From assembly GCA_035048485.1 (NCBI GenBank), contig CM068590.1:15967798-16031797 (forward strand): DNA of 64,000 bases, in the 5' to 3' direction. The notes beneath the pieces are model-generated. The model was not told where the DNA came from, searched no databases, and saw only the letters and a list, made by a program, of their open reading frames with translations. Numbering within the stretch: position 1 is the first letter of the stretch; each line of letters opens with the position of its first letter. The stretch is from Pteria penguin (lineage: Eukaryota; Mollusca; Bivalvia; Pterioida; Pteriidae). This document shows, piece by piece, positions 23,400-36,512 of the stretch. Both the position numbers and the translations under genes were made by a program.

Positions 23400-26300
23400 A
23401 TGTTTAAACTACAGGTAAGCTCTAGTTGTCACTGGTGTTGAATCTTTTTCTTTACTACTTCTGTATATCGTTTGAGCTTTTAATTTCGAAAAGAGGCACT
23501 CATATGTATAGATATGTATATAACGTCTTTGAAATCTACTTATCGAATGTTTTATGGTAGATTTGCAGTTATAAGAAATCATTTGCTGAAATGTTGATTT
23601 CTTTTTTTTTTTCAAATGTACAGATGAGTGCAGCCATAATATAAGTCATAGCATACACAATAACGTGAAAAGTGGATTACTTTAGGACACGCGCTAGGAC
23701 CACTCGACCAGACGAATGACGCATGAGCGCTCCTCGAATTAACGCGGGAGGCAATTCGCAGTATAATTATTTATTCAGACGTGCGCTATGTCCAGTCGCG
23801 TGTTCCCGTTTTTAATTTTCTATGTTGTTGTAAGGAAGAAAAAAATAAAATTGATTAAATTAAATTAACGAGAATGTCCCCATAAATACCTGAATACGTG
23901 AATTTATAACTAAATATAGGTTTCATATAACAAAAATTAGAACAGATAATAAAACAAATAAAATTACCATGTCGATATGCAGTAAGGTATTACTGTTAAA
24001 CTTACTTTTTCACTTTATACTATTGCGTTAACATTCTTTAAAGTTTGATTTATTTATATATTACTTTATTAATGAATATATGTATTTTTTATGTATTATC
24101 TATTTATAACTTTATATTTTAATTCTTATATTACTACCATTATTATCATTATCATCATCATTATTATTAGTACTATTATTATTATTATTAGCTCATTTAT
24201 ACGTTCATGTATTTAGATGTACAATATATATAACTATCTCCCTTCAAGTTCTTCTATATGTAAATACAAATATTAGTTGCAAGCTGTAAGCATACGAACG
24301 TGACTGTCAAGAGCGTCCATGCGACAGACAAGCCGGTTATTTTTTCTTATCAAGACTATTTACCGATGGATACTTAAGGGATAAATGTATCTGGAAACGG
24401 AGTCAGCAAAACGGTAGTTTGCAACAGTATAACCACGGTATACCTGTCGCAAACAATCAAATACAGTACGTTTATACCCATTCTTATTCATTGTAACAAA
24501 AAATCGTTGGGTTTTTTTTTCTCGTTGAAAATGTCCCATTCCTCGTTGCTAGGGACGGCTAGCGCAATGTTCTTCCAAGAAACGAATTGATATATAGTGC
24601 ACTGACATAAGAAGCGTCTTCATTTCCATATTCTTAAAGTTCTATGATTAAATTACTAATCGCAAATTGAATCATACATGATTGACTTGATGTCGCATCG
24701 TAAACAGCTAAACAGGCAATTTTGCTGCGGCGCGGCGAGATGAAAAGACATGCACATAATGCTGGAAAGCATATTGCATGGTGGTACGTCATGCGCGTTG
24801 TCAGTTTTGTTGGATCGACTTGATTGCAATAAATGTGCACGTGAATGGTAGAACTTGAAAATCGTCTTTGATACGAGACTTAAGATGGACGTAAAGAACA
24901 CTGAACGAAGTTGTAACAGACACTATTTTTGATAGTTGGAGTGAGAGGCAATGTGTGCAAAGAGTACGTACAATGTAGTTATACATTTGAGGACGGTATA
25001 TTGTGGTTATACATGTCTGAACGCTAAAGTGTGGACCAATCAGAACTGTGAAAACAAAACAAGTGCATTAGAATACGTTATTACCCTTACCACCTCATAT
25101 GACTACGAGTTATCCTAGCTAGATAATATCATAGCATCACGGCAGGTGTGACCAGGCAGCATGAGATGCTTCCTCCTCCATGGCGTCTGACCCTACCTGT
25201 CCGTGATAGTCTATATCTCTACTTCGTCTAGTAGATTTGACGTGTCTTATTGTCTTATTGACTAATGATCGGTATATTATCACATTCCTTGCCATTATGA
25301 GTAAGATACACAATATTTTAAAACGCTCGAACTTAAACACAGACACTCCTATCCGGAAATGTGGATGACTGTTTTACAATTAAGGTCACGTTACCCATCC
25401 AGACTGACACTAGACACTTTTATCTCTGTATTACATATACGAGATTGTCAGAATAACTCACTATTCCTTAATAATGCTGGAGCCGAGGTCATTAGACACC
25501 TGAATACTTTTATATCTACAGCGCATAAATTTTTAAAATATCGATATTTAGATAAGAATGAAATAAACATGTCCTTTGAACTATTCGTTAAAATTCTTTC
25601 AGTTGTGATTAATGTTGGAAACATATTCTACATGTATTGAATTCGCCCTCCAATCAGAGGGCGAAAAGGGCGAAAATGAAACGGGGGCAAAATTTTCCCT
25701 GTATACAGTATCGCTGTCATGATTACTCATCCAAGAAATTAAGGAGAGATTAGTTTAAAATAATGTAATCGGATTCGTTTTTTCTTATGGTTTAAAAGCT
25801 TAAAAATTTTAATAGATCAACTACAAAATTTGTTGAAAATTCAAGGCTACAAAATAGTTACTGAAAATAAACTTTTATACACAAGAAAAAAAAAACGTTA
25901 TTCTTTACCGGACGCAGAATATCCAGGATTTGAGAAGTTGATTTAGACTGCTGGTGGTGCTATTATATATTTCTGTCAACTAGTCAAAATTCTTCCAATT
26001 CTCAGAAAATTATATTACTTGACTGAATTATTGTCCATCTGACAACTGTAATGTTTACTTCTCCCAAAAATTGTGGACTATTCAAAATAATTTATCTTTG
26101 ACAAGTCTATGTACATGTATTACATGGTAAATTGTCAAATTGTCTCTTACATTAAAGTAAAGAATTTGCTATGCATATATTTATCGTTTCGATAATCACC
26201 CTTAAGGCTTTGAGCTTAACTGATGAGACACACTTTGTCGGAATGCGCGCATGTTGCACCAAATTTAAAAAAGTATTTATGCTACTACATATATTATACT

Positions 26301-29300
26301 ACTACCCATAACCTGCATAATGTGGTCAGCAAAATAGCATGTTTGTTCGTTTAGTAAGTGTGACCATTATATAACATGACAAAAAGTACCAATCATAAAA
26401 TGATTTTGTTCTGTTTATTCTAGACGACGCTTGCATTTCTGATTTTGGTTTTACCCTTCGCTGTGTCGGGGGATAGCAGTTGTGCTGAATTATCTGCATT
26501 CAGGAGACAATTGCAAGAGATGAGTAACAATATGCATACAGTGCAAAATGACATTGCAACGTTGAAGACCCAGAGTGTACAAGGTATTATAAATCAGATT
26601 AATGGGATATAATATTGATATTTCTGACGACAGTATTCAAAGTATAGTCGTCATTACCAAATTAAATGACCCGGAGCATTAAATGGATTAAATTTATATT
26701 TCATATCATGCCTGATATAGGATAATTTTGTAGTTAAAGTTTCGTCATTTTATTCTGACATCACTATGCAAGCATTAACGTCATAATGAAAAACCCGATA
26801 AAGAGTAGCATGTCTGGCATTCAGTCCCTTATATCATGTTTCATTGAAATAAATTCATCCAATGCAATTATCAGCACAATTGTTACACACAGTATACGTG
26901 CATAATACCAATTAGAATTACAAACCACGTATGAATGTAGAAAGAACGCAATAATATTTTAGGACTTTGATTACATCTTATGTTAATCGTTTAATACATT
27001 GTCTATCATGTGGTGGTCCTGATACCGTTCCTCATTTTAGTCGGATCAAAAAGGATAGTCCAGGTTTCAAATTACCACTAGTACTTAGTCAAAATAAGAA
27101 CTGATGTTCAGTTCCAGTCTTATGATATTTTTAACAGTATAGCAGTCTTTATAGTATACAAAGCTTGAGAGTGGTATACTATCAAGGTTCTTTTTGATTA
27201 AATTTTATAAAATAGTTTTATATAATCAATACCAGTTTTCAGTGTTTATGACCCGAAAAAAGATTTTTAATCTATTGTGATTTAAGAAAATAAGGATTAA
27301 GTCCTCATGCATAGTTCTGTCTTTAACTGGGTTTTTGGTCTCTTGCTTGGTGTGCTTTTCAAAAATTTATACTTATGATTTTCATCGTAACTGCCTTGAG
27401 TACTACTGACGAAACGCACGCTGTTGAAATACGCATGAAGTGCATTAAATTAATACATCTATATATATTCTGGTACTCATTTGTACTGACATGTGAACGG
27501 ATATTAATATAAAAACATTCTGCAGGAAGCAGTGTCATATATACAAGATGGGGAAGAAAAACATGTCCCAGTAGTGCTGAACTGGTATATTCAGGTAATA
27601 TATGGTACATTATATTGAATTTGGTATATAACAGGCTCCGAAATTGAACAGGTATTAGATAATAAGATAAAAGAAATTAATCATAAATATGGTAAAAAAA
27701 AATCAAATAATCGTTTCGATTAAAGAAATTTATTTAATACATCATATTAATCCATCATTTTTGTAATTTGATAAGCAATCATCATCAGATTTGAGTGTTG
27801 CACGGCTAATTCATACTGTTGTCACTTTGTAATTTTATAGTTTCGATTTTTCCATTATCCAATTTTTCGTTATATGTTTATGACCAATCCACTATGGTAA
27901 CTTGTCGATCCCTGTTTCTCCTTAATGAGGATTATTTTAATAATTTTTAGAACGAGATCTTTTTATTTGTGCCGTCTCAAGCGATCGGTCGGTCCGATGT
28001 TGACATGATAGTATCTCTAACCTCAAATCTACGCCAAGATATGTACGGAGAAGACATTTTATTTTTCGCGCAAAGCCAACATTAAAGCAGAAATTGACAT
28101 TAATAAAATTCAAATACATGTAGTAATTACTTATTTACGAACGCATGTACTATGATGTAATTATGTACTCAAAACGATATAGAAAGGAAAATACACAAGA
28201 TTACAGTTCGGTGTAAGAATACACATTATGTATCCGTTACGGAAATGGCCGAGTAGGTACGATTCAGCAATCTTAGCCAGATAGCGCTCGCATCTTTTAC
28301 CGTTTGTGATGTGATTGCTATTTTTTAGATTGGGTCAGCGTTATTTAATTGTCTGTGATGTGATTGCTATTTTAGATTGGGTCAGCCACAAATAATGAAA
28401 TTCAGATAGATAGCGTATGCTCATTTCAATACTTCAGGATATGGCTTAGTTTTATCATTTTATTGTCAATTTGCGCAATAATAGTTTGTTTGCAGACTTA
28501 AGGTGTCTGAGGAACATTTCGGTCCGACAATGTGGTCAACAATAAATCACTTAGAGATCCGATAGATAGATAGATATAGATATGATAATATGTGTTAAAA
28601 TAACAGTTTAAACATTTATTATTTTCAAACTTTATTGGTAAATAGATTATTGGTAAATGCTCCGGTCTATTTGTACTATGAGTACTTTGATTAAATGTAT
28701 GTTCTTTGGATGTGCCGCTTTTGTGGTGATTGTGAGAGAGTTGGCAATTAAATTGGTCAACATCGGCGATTGAGTAACGATTGTCTCTTAAATTGATCGT
28801 TCTATGGTGTTACCGCAACTGTTTTTAAACCGAAATAGCTTTCTGATATCGATGTTTATGCTTATTTCTGTTTGCTATTTATGTCCATGGCGAGTTTGTC
28901 ATACATCTGAGTCAGACGTTTTTTTTTTTTTTCTCTCCTTGCTTTTAAAAAATGAAAATACGGGTTTCAATATATTTTTATGAGACTGAAAAATGCCAAT
29001 CCATTTGACGAAAGTCAAAACCCCCTATACATTATTTTAACAGAACGACATCAAGTCAATATTTCCATCTTAAATCCAACCTACTATACCTCTATCTGTA
29101 TCCATATTCTTCCCTATTATCATAAACTCTGTGCTACAGAAATTATATGATGTATGAAATTCAGGTGCTAGCAATATTGATAACATGCCAGTTAGTGTGT
29201 TCAAAGTACAAACAATTAAAATGTAAGCGAAACAACTGTGCTACATTATCCCTATTGAAATGTTTTAATTCTACACGAATTTGCTAGTCACAATCTTTTG

Positions 29301-30780
29301 AGAACAGTAAATTTCCATCATGCATAGCTTTGTCTTTACGCGATTTACGGGTCTTCTTCTTAGATTTTAGGACTTCTTGATATCATATGAAATTGTAGAA
29401 ATTCGCATCAGGTGCACAGAATTCATTTTGTTATATGTCATATCAGTATTTTTCTTGCACGTATAGGCTATGCCGGTGGTTCGCATTACCGCCATATCGG
29501 TGGTGCAGCTGAATTTGTATGTCTACCTAAAGATCCTCAATGGGGCACTCCTGTCGACGGGAGAAACGACGGATTCGCTTTTATGTATGGAACTGAATAT
29601 CAGTGGCACAAAAAGCTTAATAACCATGATGTCCCTTGTGCTGTATGCTGGAGTAAGGGGCCCTCAGTCATCCAAATGATACCAGGTAAAACAAATACGG
29701 TAAATGGTATAAAATGTCTCACAGAAAATTTCAAATTACAAATGTACTGGATTAAACTGAAATCATTCGACGTACCGTAGAAATGTGTTTGATGTTTCAC
29801 AAAATAATTTTAAACAATGTCCTGTTCTGATGTTGTGTGAGTATGACACTGCAAAATACTTGCAGTTTCTGTCTACATCCATCAGTCGGTGTTGAAATAT
29901 TGTTGTGTCATCTGTGATTGTGGGCATTCACCTCGAACAGGAGATCCTCATTCCTCCAGGGCATCTGATTTCACCTCTGACAGGAGACAGTTACTGCACA
30001 TGATTTCACATCTGGTCCTATCTATGACAGGAGACGTTTGCTCCTCCGGGGCACCTGGTCATACCTCTGACAAGAAACGTTTACTCCTACCGGGCACCTG
30101 GTCCTACCTCTGACAGGAGACGTTTTCTGCTGCCGGGCACCTGGTCTCAAATCTGACAGGAGATAATTACTCCTCCCGGGTACCTGGCCCTACCTCTGAC
30201 AGGAGACAATTACTTTTCCTGGGCACCTGGTCCTACCTCTGACAAGAGACTTTTACTCCTCTCGGGCACCTAGTCATACTTGACAGGAGACGTGTACTCC
30301 TCCTGGGCACCTGGTCCTCCCTCTGACAGAAAACAATTACTCCTCCCGGGCACCTGGTCCTACCTCTGACAGATGATTATTCCTCACGGGCACCTGGTCC
30401 TACCCTGACAGGAGACTCTCACTCCTCTCTGGCACTTGGTTTCACAACTAGTTTTCAGAGATCTATGAATGTTCAGCATATTTTTACTACTACGAATACA
30501 TTGATAAAATATCAATTTCTATCGTATTTTACATTCAGCACGCACTCAATGTTACAACGGATGGACAGCCCAGTACCAAGGTAATCTAGTAGCTGGATAT
30601 CATGGTCATGCATCTGCTACACAATACGTGTGTCTGGACAGCAACCCAGAAAGTCTGCATTCCTCCATCTCGAATCACGATGGTCGCTTGATGTATGGCG
30701 TAAAAGCCAAATGTGGGTCACTTAAGTGCCCGCCATACGAAGATGGGAAAACGCTTACATGTGTTGTTTGCACACGATAA
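23400..30780 (+). CDS. Short-chain collagen C4-like secreted protein, copy B (5 exons, 234 aa)
   Basis: Exons: 23400-23414, 26424-26583, 27526-27594, 29467-29685 and 30539-30780; all introns are GT/AG, the first phase 0, the rest phase 1. The joined frame is 705 bases with no stop until TAA. Residues 1-21 (MFKLQTTLAFLILVLPFAVSG split across exons 1-2) form a signal peptide. A short amphipathic helix follows (CAELSAFRRQLQEM...), probably a coiled coil for oligomerisation, then exon 3 (RWGRKTCPSSAELVYSG), exon 4 (GGSHYRHIGGAAEFVCLP, MYGTEYQW, DVPCAVC) and exon 5 (GYHGHASATQYVCLD, TCVVCTR). The mature protein has 11 cysteines, no Gly-X-Y repeat and no membrane segment. The family assignment rests on recalled bivalve proteins; the function is not established. 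Intron 1 carries an old transposon and intron 4 a minisatellite. Confidence 0.85.
23621..24340. mobile_element. Old GC-rich inverted-repeat element in intron 1, copy B
   Basis: Matches the reverse complement of the element at 52376-53457: CAGATGAGTGCAGCC, AACGTGAAAAG, GGACACGCGCTAGGACC, AACGCGGGAGG, CCAGTCGCGTG, an internal ATT-rich run, and GAACGTGACTGTCAAGAG near the far end. Both termini are eroded. Confidence 0.7.
25642..25665. repeat. Conserved 9-bp stem hairpin in intron 1
   Basis: TTCGCCCTC, loop CAATCA, GAGGGCGAA. The same hairpin occurs in intron 1 of copies C (about 43724) and D (about 63346). It could be a remnant of a repeat end. Confidence 0.7.
29937..30450. repeat. 43-bp minisatellite in intron 4 of copy B
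   Basis: About 12 units of the same family as the array at 1-570, entered from GGGCATTCACCTCGAACAGG and leaving through TTTCAGAGATCTATGAATG. These flanks resemble the sides of the single unit in the dispersed 230-bp repeat. Confidence 0.9.
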
Positions 30781-30799
30781 TATCTAACAGATTTACCGC

Positions 30800-30805
30800 A
30801 ATAAA
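30800..30805 (+). promoter_or_regulatory. Polyadenylation signal of copy B
   Basis: AATAAA about 20 bases after the stop codon, conserved with copies A and C. Confidence 0.6.
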
Positions 30806-32448
30806 AAATCTGTTTGATGCCAGCTTTCATTTTTATTTTTTCTAATGTTATTTTTTAGACATTATTTTATTTATTCATTTATATTTAATTATCATTATTT
30901 GTAAGGCGTTAAATTCTACTGAGAAAAAAATATATGAGTAAATTCTAAACTTTAAGATAAAAACCTATCTTAAGTATGCCTTATGATGGCGATGGGGTCA
31001 GATGTGTTGATGACAACATATAAATCTCATACACCTCATGCGCGATCTTATATTTTATTTGTGGCATTCGTATTAATAAGTAATAAATGCAGTTAAACGA
31101 TTATGTAAATGGAAATATCATCGATCTAAAATAACCCCAGCTAGAGGTATGTCGGGGTTTTTTTTTTTTTTTTTTTTTTGGTTTTTTTTTTTCTTGGTTC
31201 TTTTTGTTTTTTTTTTTTTTTTTTTTTTTTTGGGGGGGGGGTTATTGGTTATTGCTTTCCTTGATTTACTGTGCGTATCAATAGCTATTTGTGAGCCAAT
31301 GTGTATGAAAAATGGCATGTAGCTTATATGTGATTGACAGTCGGCCTATACCACTTTGGCTTCTGGAAGGGAATTGAGATCCAACCACACAATCAGTCTC
31401 CAATATTTGATAAAAGTGTGGATAAGCGTAGCTATATAGTAAGCCTTGTCCATGGAAATCTACCTATATAGCAAGTCTCCCCTCGAAGCGATTTGTTTGA
31501 GATGTTGTTGACAAGAAGTTCGAAATATATGCTACATCAATACATCAGTCTGTCCCATTTCGACAACGTAATACGTTACAAACATGTAAACTTTAAATAG
31601 TAAGAGTGAGTTTGAATTTCCTATATGATTTATTTCTACGAAGATGTAAGTCCTCTTGTACTGTATAGTCGAAGAAGGCTCTTTCGTCCAAAAACTCTCC
31701 AGTGACTTCTTTTCTTGATTCCGAAAACAAATGGACAAATGGAATTATATAGCAGGCGCGGATCCAGAAATTTTGTTGAGAGTGGGTCCATCCCCACATC
31801 TTTGATGTTCTATTTTTTCGCGAGAGTGAAAAATGTGTATCTGTTTTATAGAAATAAGTTCTGATTTTGAATGTTCTGAAGTAGGGAAAACTATCATTAA
31901 GATGGGTAATATTCCCAGTTATGGCAACAAAAATCAAGACCATAGTATTTAAGATAATTGTTTTAAAAAATCAGTTATTCAATGTAGCTGCATCTGGTAC
32001 AATAATTATTATTGAAATGACTTTAGAATAAGACAAGGGGAAAATACCCAGAATCTTTATACGCCCGTCTTAGAAAAAGTGATGTATCAAGGTATGGCAC
32101 TGTCCATCTGTCCGCACTTTTACGCAGGAAACATACCAAGCCATTGGGGCTAAGACTGTCAAACTTGGTGCTTGGAGTTGCATAACAGTTTGGTAAAATT
32201 TTGATCTGATTTTGGGTTTAAACCATCGTTCTCCGTTGTATTCACATATTTCTTAAAACCCACTGTTACGCAATATTTTCAACTAGGATTATAATATCTT
32301 ACTCATGTTTGGACCTGGCGGGGTTAATCATCCTTGGAGGAATTGATCCAGGTTACTGGAGAAGAGACAAACGATTCCTGCAGCTCGTCAGACAAATGCT
32401 CAAATCTGGTTAATACTGATCATGTATTTGATTTCATGCTGTATAGCA

Positions 32449-32479
<31 letters not shown>

Positions 32480-33776
32480 CTTCTTTTTTTTTTTTTTTTT
32501 TTTAGTTCTCAGGTTAGTTATTGCTAAAGGACCCACATGAAGCAGTGAGGGATCTTTTACGTGCCATGCCTACCGTGACACGGGACCTCGGTTTTTACTG
32601 TTGCATCCAAAAGACATAATACTGGTGCCCCCAGGGCGGAAGTCCAACCCGGGACCTCCCTATCACGAGCCGAGCACCTTATCCACTAGGCCACATCGGC
32701 TTATCATTCTTTGACAAACTTCCTCTTCAGACTGGGTGAATACAGAGACAAACTGAATGCATAGGAATGATCTAGAGAGATGTGAGAAGAAGTGTTCTCC
32801 TTTTTGGTTCTGTTCCGAAATCAATTTTTTGACGTTTTTGCAACATTTTTTTTTTAACTTAGTAAGGTGAATGCAGAAAAGTGTCATTCATTTAATTGAT
32901 AATGATGATTTTCTATGGGCTATTTGATTATAATTATTTTGAAAAATAATATTCTGAAATAATTCTGTCAATATCTTAATTTTTGGATTTGTAATGAATT
33001 TATTATCACTTCCAATAAAATGATAGTTGGCCATTTTTCACATTTTCAACTTTTTCTGCAAATCTGTTGGAAGGGTTTTAATAAAAATACATAACTTATA
33101 ACCCCCTCTTTACAGGTGGAGCCCCATCAGTCAAAAGTACGCTACAAAAAAGTACCCTAATTTGACTATTTTCTTCTGCATATAGGCTGTATACAGAGAA
33201 AACCAGAATGCATAGAAATGATGTATAGGGATGGGTGAAGACGTATTGTTATATTGGTTCTCTTCCAAAATCAAATTTTAGAAGTTTTTCCACTTTTTTT
33301 TTTTTTTGGAACTGGTGATTTCAATGCAGAATAGCGCCATATTTCCTAGTTAAGCGATAGTGATGATTTCATATGGACAATTTTGATCATAATTTTAGTA
33401 AGGAATAATATTTTCAAAAATTTTTATCAATATCTCGATTTTTGGATTTTCTAAAAATTTTTAAGACTTTCAAATGAGGGTGTAGAGTGACAATTCTTTA
33501 TATTTTTAACTCCTGCTGTTTTACCACTTGAAAAATCTTGATGAAACAAACATGGTATACATGAAGTGGTATGGGTCCTCCATCAATTTTGGATAATTCA
33601 TCCAAATTGGTCGACAGGTGTTGTCACCATGGCTAAACAATATGTCAGGTCTCACAATGGTATATATACAACTTCGTAATTAAAATATGGGGAGTAGCGC
33701 TGCAAATCCAGCTGTGGTCATTTTTTTTTTCATTTCTTTAAACATCTAAATAAGGTTTTAGATGTTTTCACAACAC
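30806..33776. other. Noncoding spacer downstream of copy B
   Basis: Paralog of the spacers after copies A and C. It includes a T-homopolymer/G tract at about 31155-31241 and a T run at 32452-32503 adjoining the SINE. Lysine-rich frames on the opposite strand of these tracts are artefacts of the homopolymers. Confidence 0.6.
32529..32699 (-). mobile_element. tRNA-derived SINE
   Basis: Read on the - strand it starts CCGATGTGGCCTAGTGGATA, has an A-box-like TGGCCTAGTGG and a B-box-like GGTCCCGGGTT, then a body with GGCATGGCACGTAAAAGATC, CCCTCACTGCTTC. The T run at 32452-32503 may be its poly(A) tail or an adjacent expansion. A 5'-truncated piece of the same SINE is present in unit C (50893-50966). 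Unit A has no SINE at the equivalent place (about 2552). Confidence 0.75.
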
Positions 33777-35332
33777 TCAACACATGAAATTAGGCCATTT
33801 TAATTTGGATCTGGACAATATTTGAAACAATTGTTGTTTGGATGCTGGATGAGAACCTTTCTGTAGGCAGTATGGTCGACACGATCTTCCACATTGATCA
33901 AATGCCGTTAAATACACCTTTGTTGAAGACACATGATAAGCACGTTTGACGGCGATATACCCCAATGAACTATGGACTGCATGACTGTTGTCTAGAAACA
34001 CATGATCCTTGAAGATTCCATCATAATTAAGGCCATATAAGGTAACAGTCCACATTTATCGTTCTAACATTTTTTATTTGTATTGACATCATCAGCACAA
34101 ATGTACCTGTTCAACTTGTTCCAATTCTTTGATGGGTAGATATATCATATCTTTTGTCAATTTTGCCATTTTCCACTCTATGGGAGTCATAAAGGATGAC
34201 AGACGTTACATTGATTGGTAAATACCTCCACAAATCTCTGTGTCTTTGACAGTTCATTTTATAAAAAATTTGGACAGACCTTAAACACATGCTTCTTTAA
34301 AAGCATTAATGATAACCTTAGCTGGAGTGAAAGCTGGATATATTCCAGAACTAGACACTGTCATATTTGTGTTATTTGTGGCATCCATGGCAATCATACT
34401 CATTCTACCACTGTGCATGTTACCCGAAACAAAGAAACCAGATATATCCCCTAGACTAGTGCTGTTGAAAATAGATACTGTTACCGATATACCGGATCGT
34501 AAATTATCCAATGCGTTTGTAAAGTTAAAAGTAAATGTTGCATGTGGAAGATAAACACTGGCATGTCAGCTGTAAAAGTTGCACTTGATGCAAAGGTATT
34601 GCGACCGGAGAATTGTGAAGGAGATGTTGAGATGTTTCACCTCCGGGTTGATATTGTTTGGAAAAGCAGATGTTTGAATCAATATCGAAAAAGTACCCAA
34701 CCGTTAATCATTCTCAAAGTCCCAAGACAGATACAAAATTGTGTAAATTTCAAACAGGATTTGTTGTGAACCCCGAAATACTGAAAATAAGCGTCTCCTG
34801 ATTGCATGCATCACCCGTCACAACAGTTCTTAAGAAACATGTCAAAATCAAGAGTTTTGGTTTCCTAATTAAAAGTAGAAACTGGTATACAAACCTGTTC
34901 CACGACTGTAGCAGGAGCTGACCTGGAGATAAATTGCGGTGGCCATCGCCACGAAGCGCACTGTAAGTAAGGTGACCTACAACTTGGTGCACACCACGAA
35001 CAAGTTGGTCGAGGATCTTCGGTGAAGAAATTTCTAGCAAACCTTCGTTCATACCCCTCTCGATTCCTAAGTACCGTGGTATTCCAAACCAAATTATGCG
35101 TAGGATCATCTGGACGGTGACCAAACTGATTTATATTTGGATATTTCCGGGCTGCTGTCGATACGATTTTGAAATTCCTACCAAATGTAATCGATGTAAT
35201 ATGATCCATGTAGACTACAGGGTCCATCGTAGCGGAATTTACTTTAAATATAGTACCACCCGCCCAAACGTAAACCAGATCGTGTTTGCTTTCCAAAGGT
35301 TGAGTCATTTCACCATTTGACGACATTCTATA
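33777..35332 (-). pseudogene. Molluscan tyrosinase relic B
   Basis: The CuB part (35332-34895) reads SSNGEMTQPLESKHDLVYVW, AGGTIFKVNSATMDPV, then after a -1 shift IDYIW, stop TAG, EFQNR, and later NQFGHRPDDPTHNLVWN and DPRPTCSWCAPSCRSPYLQC, ending at GAACAG|gtttgt. The Ser/Thr-rich segment is at about 34650-34281. The C-terminal segment (34055-33777) is well kept: GLNYDGIFKDHVFLDN, HSSLGYIAVKRAY, AFDQCGRSCRPYCLQKGSHP, which is the typical molluscan tyrosinase C-terminal pattern. The second CuB histidine is Tyr and the HH pair is DH. The 5' part of the exon is deleted at about 35332 relative to relic A. Confidence 0.85.
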
Positions 35333-35592
35333 TTTCCCGCATGCTTATTTTTAAGATATCTGTTTTCATATGGGCATTTTAATTTTTCTGAAAATAAAAT
35401 CCATTCAATTGAGATGTCCTCTAATACATATTTCAAGCTAGTATGTTTTCAAGCTAGATTTTTAAGCTAGCTATTTCAAGCTACATCTCTTATCTGAAAA
35501 GTAATATTCTAATGCAGTTTATTTATGAAACATTTGTATTTCATTATTAATGAGCAAAAATAATCATGATGAGCATTTACAAAAACAGTTTT

Positions 35593-35825
35593 TGGTGGGG
35601 GGTGTTGGGGTGTTACTTTTTTGTGTTTTTGTAATGTTTTTCTTTTTTTTTTTTTTTTGTGGGGGGGGGGGGTATTATTGGGGGGGGGGGGGGGTTGCTT
35701 TGATTTTGTTTTGTTTTTATTTATTTATTTTTGTTTTGTTTTTGGGGGTTTTTTGTTTTTGTTTTGTTTTTGTTTTTTGTTTGTTTGGTTTTTTATTTTT
35801 GTTTTTTGGAGGGGCGGGTTGTGTA
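35593..35825. repeat. G/T-only low-complexity tract, unit B
   Basis: Long runs of G and T with very few other bases, including G runs of about 12 to 14. It is expanded relative to unit A (6790-6856) and differs from unit C (54185-54432). It could form a G-quadruplex. Open frames here are spurious. Confidence 0.9.
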
Positions 35826-36512
35826 TACATAGTGAAGCTTTACAAGATGATTAAATGCACATCAAAGAATAATAAGATATTTTCACTATTTTCCCCGTAA
35901 TTGAGGATATTCCTCTTTAATTGCAGCTTGGTGACGTAACGTTTAACATACAAGAATTTCTGTTGTGTACACATTTCTGTATATCCTTGAAAACACATCT
36001 TGTTCTAACTATTGCTTACAAATTCGGTTATTCCTGGTTTAGATGTCAAACGTGCCAACCCATACAAGCTCTGATCGACTAGCACCGCATGTTATTTACT
36101 TAATCTTAGAAATCCAGATATTTGCAACCTGACCATTCCTTTCTTAGCCATGCGTGCTAAAGCATAAATAAGTGAAGAACAACGTGTAGGAAACTATGAA
36201 AAAGAAATGACTCACACTGGACACCAATTCTGAAGATCCGGCTTCATTTCCGGCCGAGGTATGGAACTCTTGCCAAGTATTTGCAAGTGCGCTACAATTT
36301 CTATGACTATTTAATGTTTATTTTGCTTGGAATGAGCAACTTACCCCAAACGGCAAATCGTATAAACTATAAGGCAGGTCATCTATCATTTAATTTAGTC
36401 TCCTGTTATTTTAACCTCTAATAATGAAAATTACACAAGAATCTCATAAAGAATAACAGATGTAGATAGCGTGTATGATGGCGCAGTCACCTTTCAGCTA
36501 TACCAAAATATG

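Noticed and set aside
29937..30450. CRISPR-like array
   Set aside because: The units are contiguous diverged 43-bp repeats without unique spacers, located in a eukaryotic intron.
31118..31318. Lysine-rich frames (also at 54100-54444) and Phe/Gly-rich frames at 35550-35900
   Set aside because: They translate homopolymer and G/T tracts and have no non-repetitive content.
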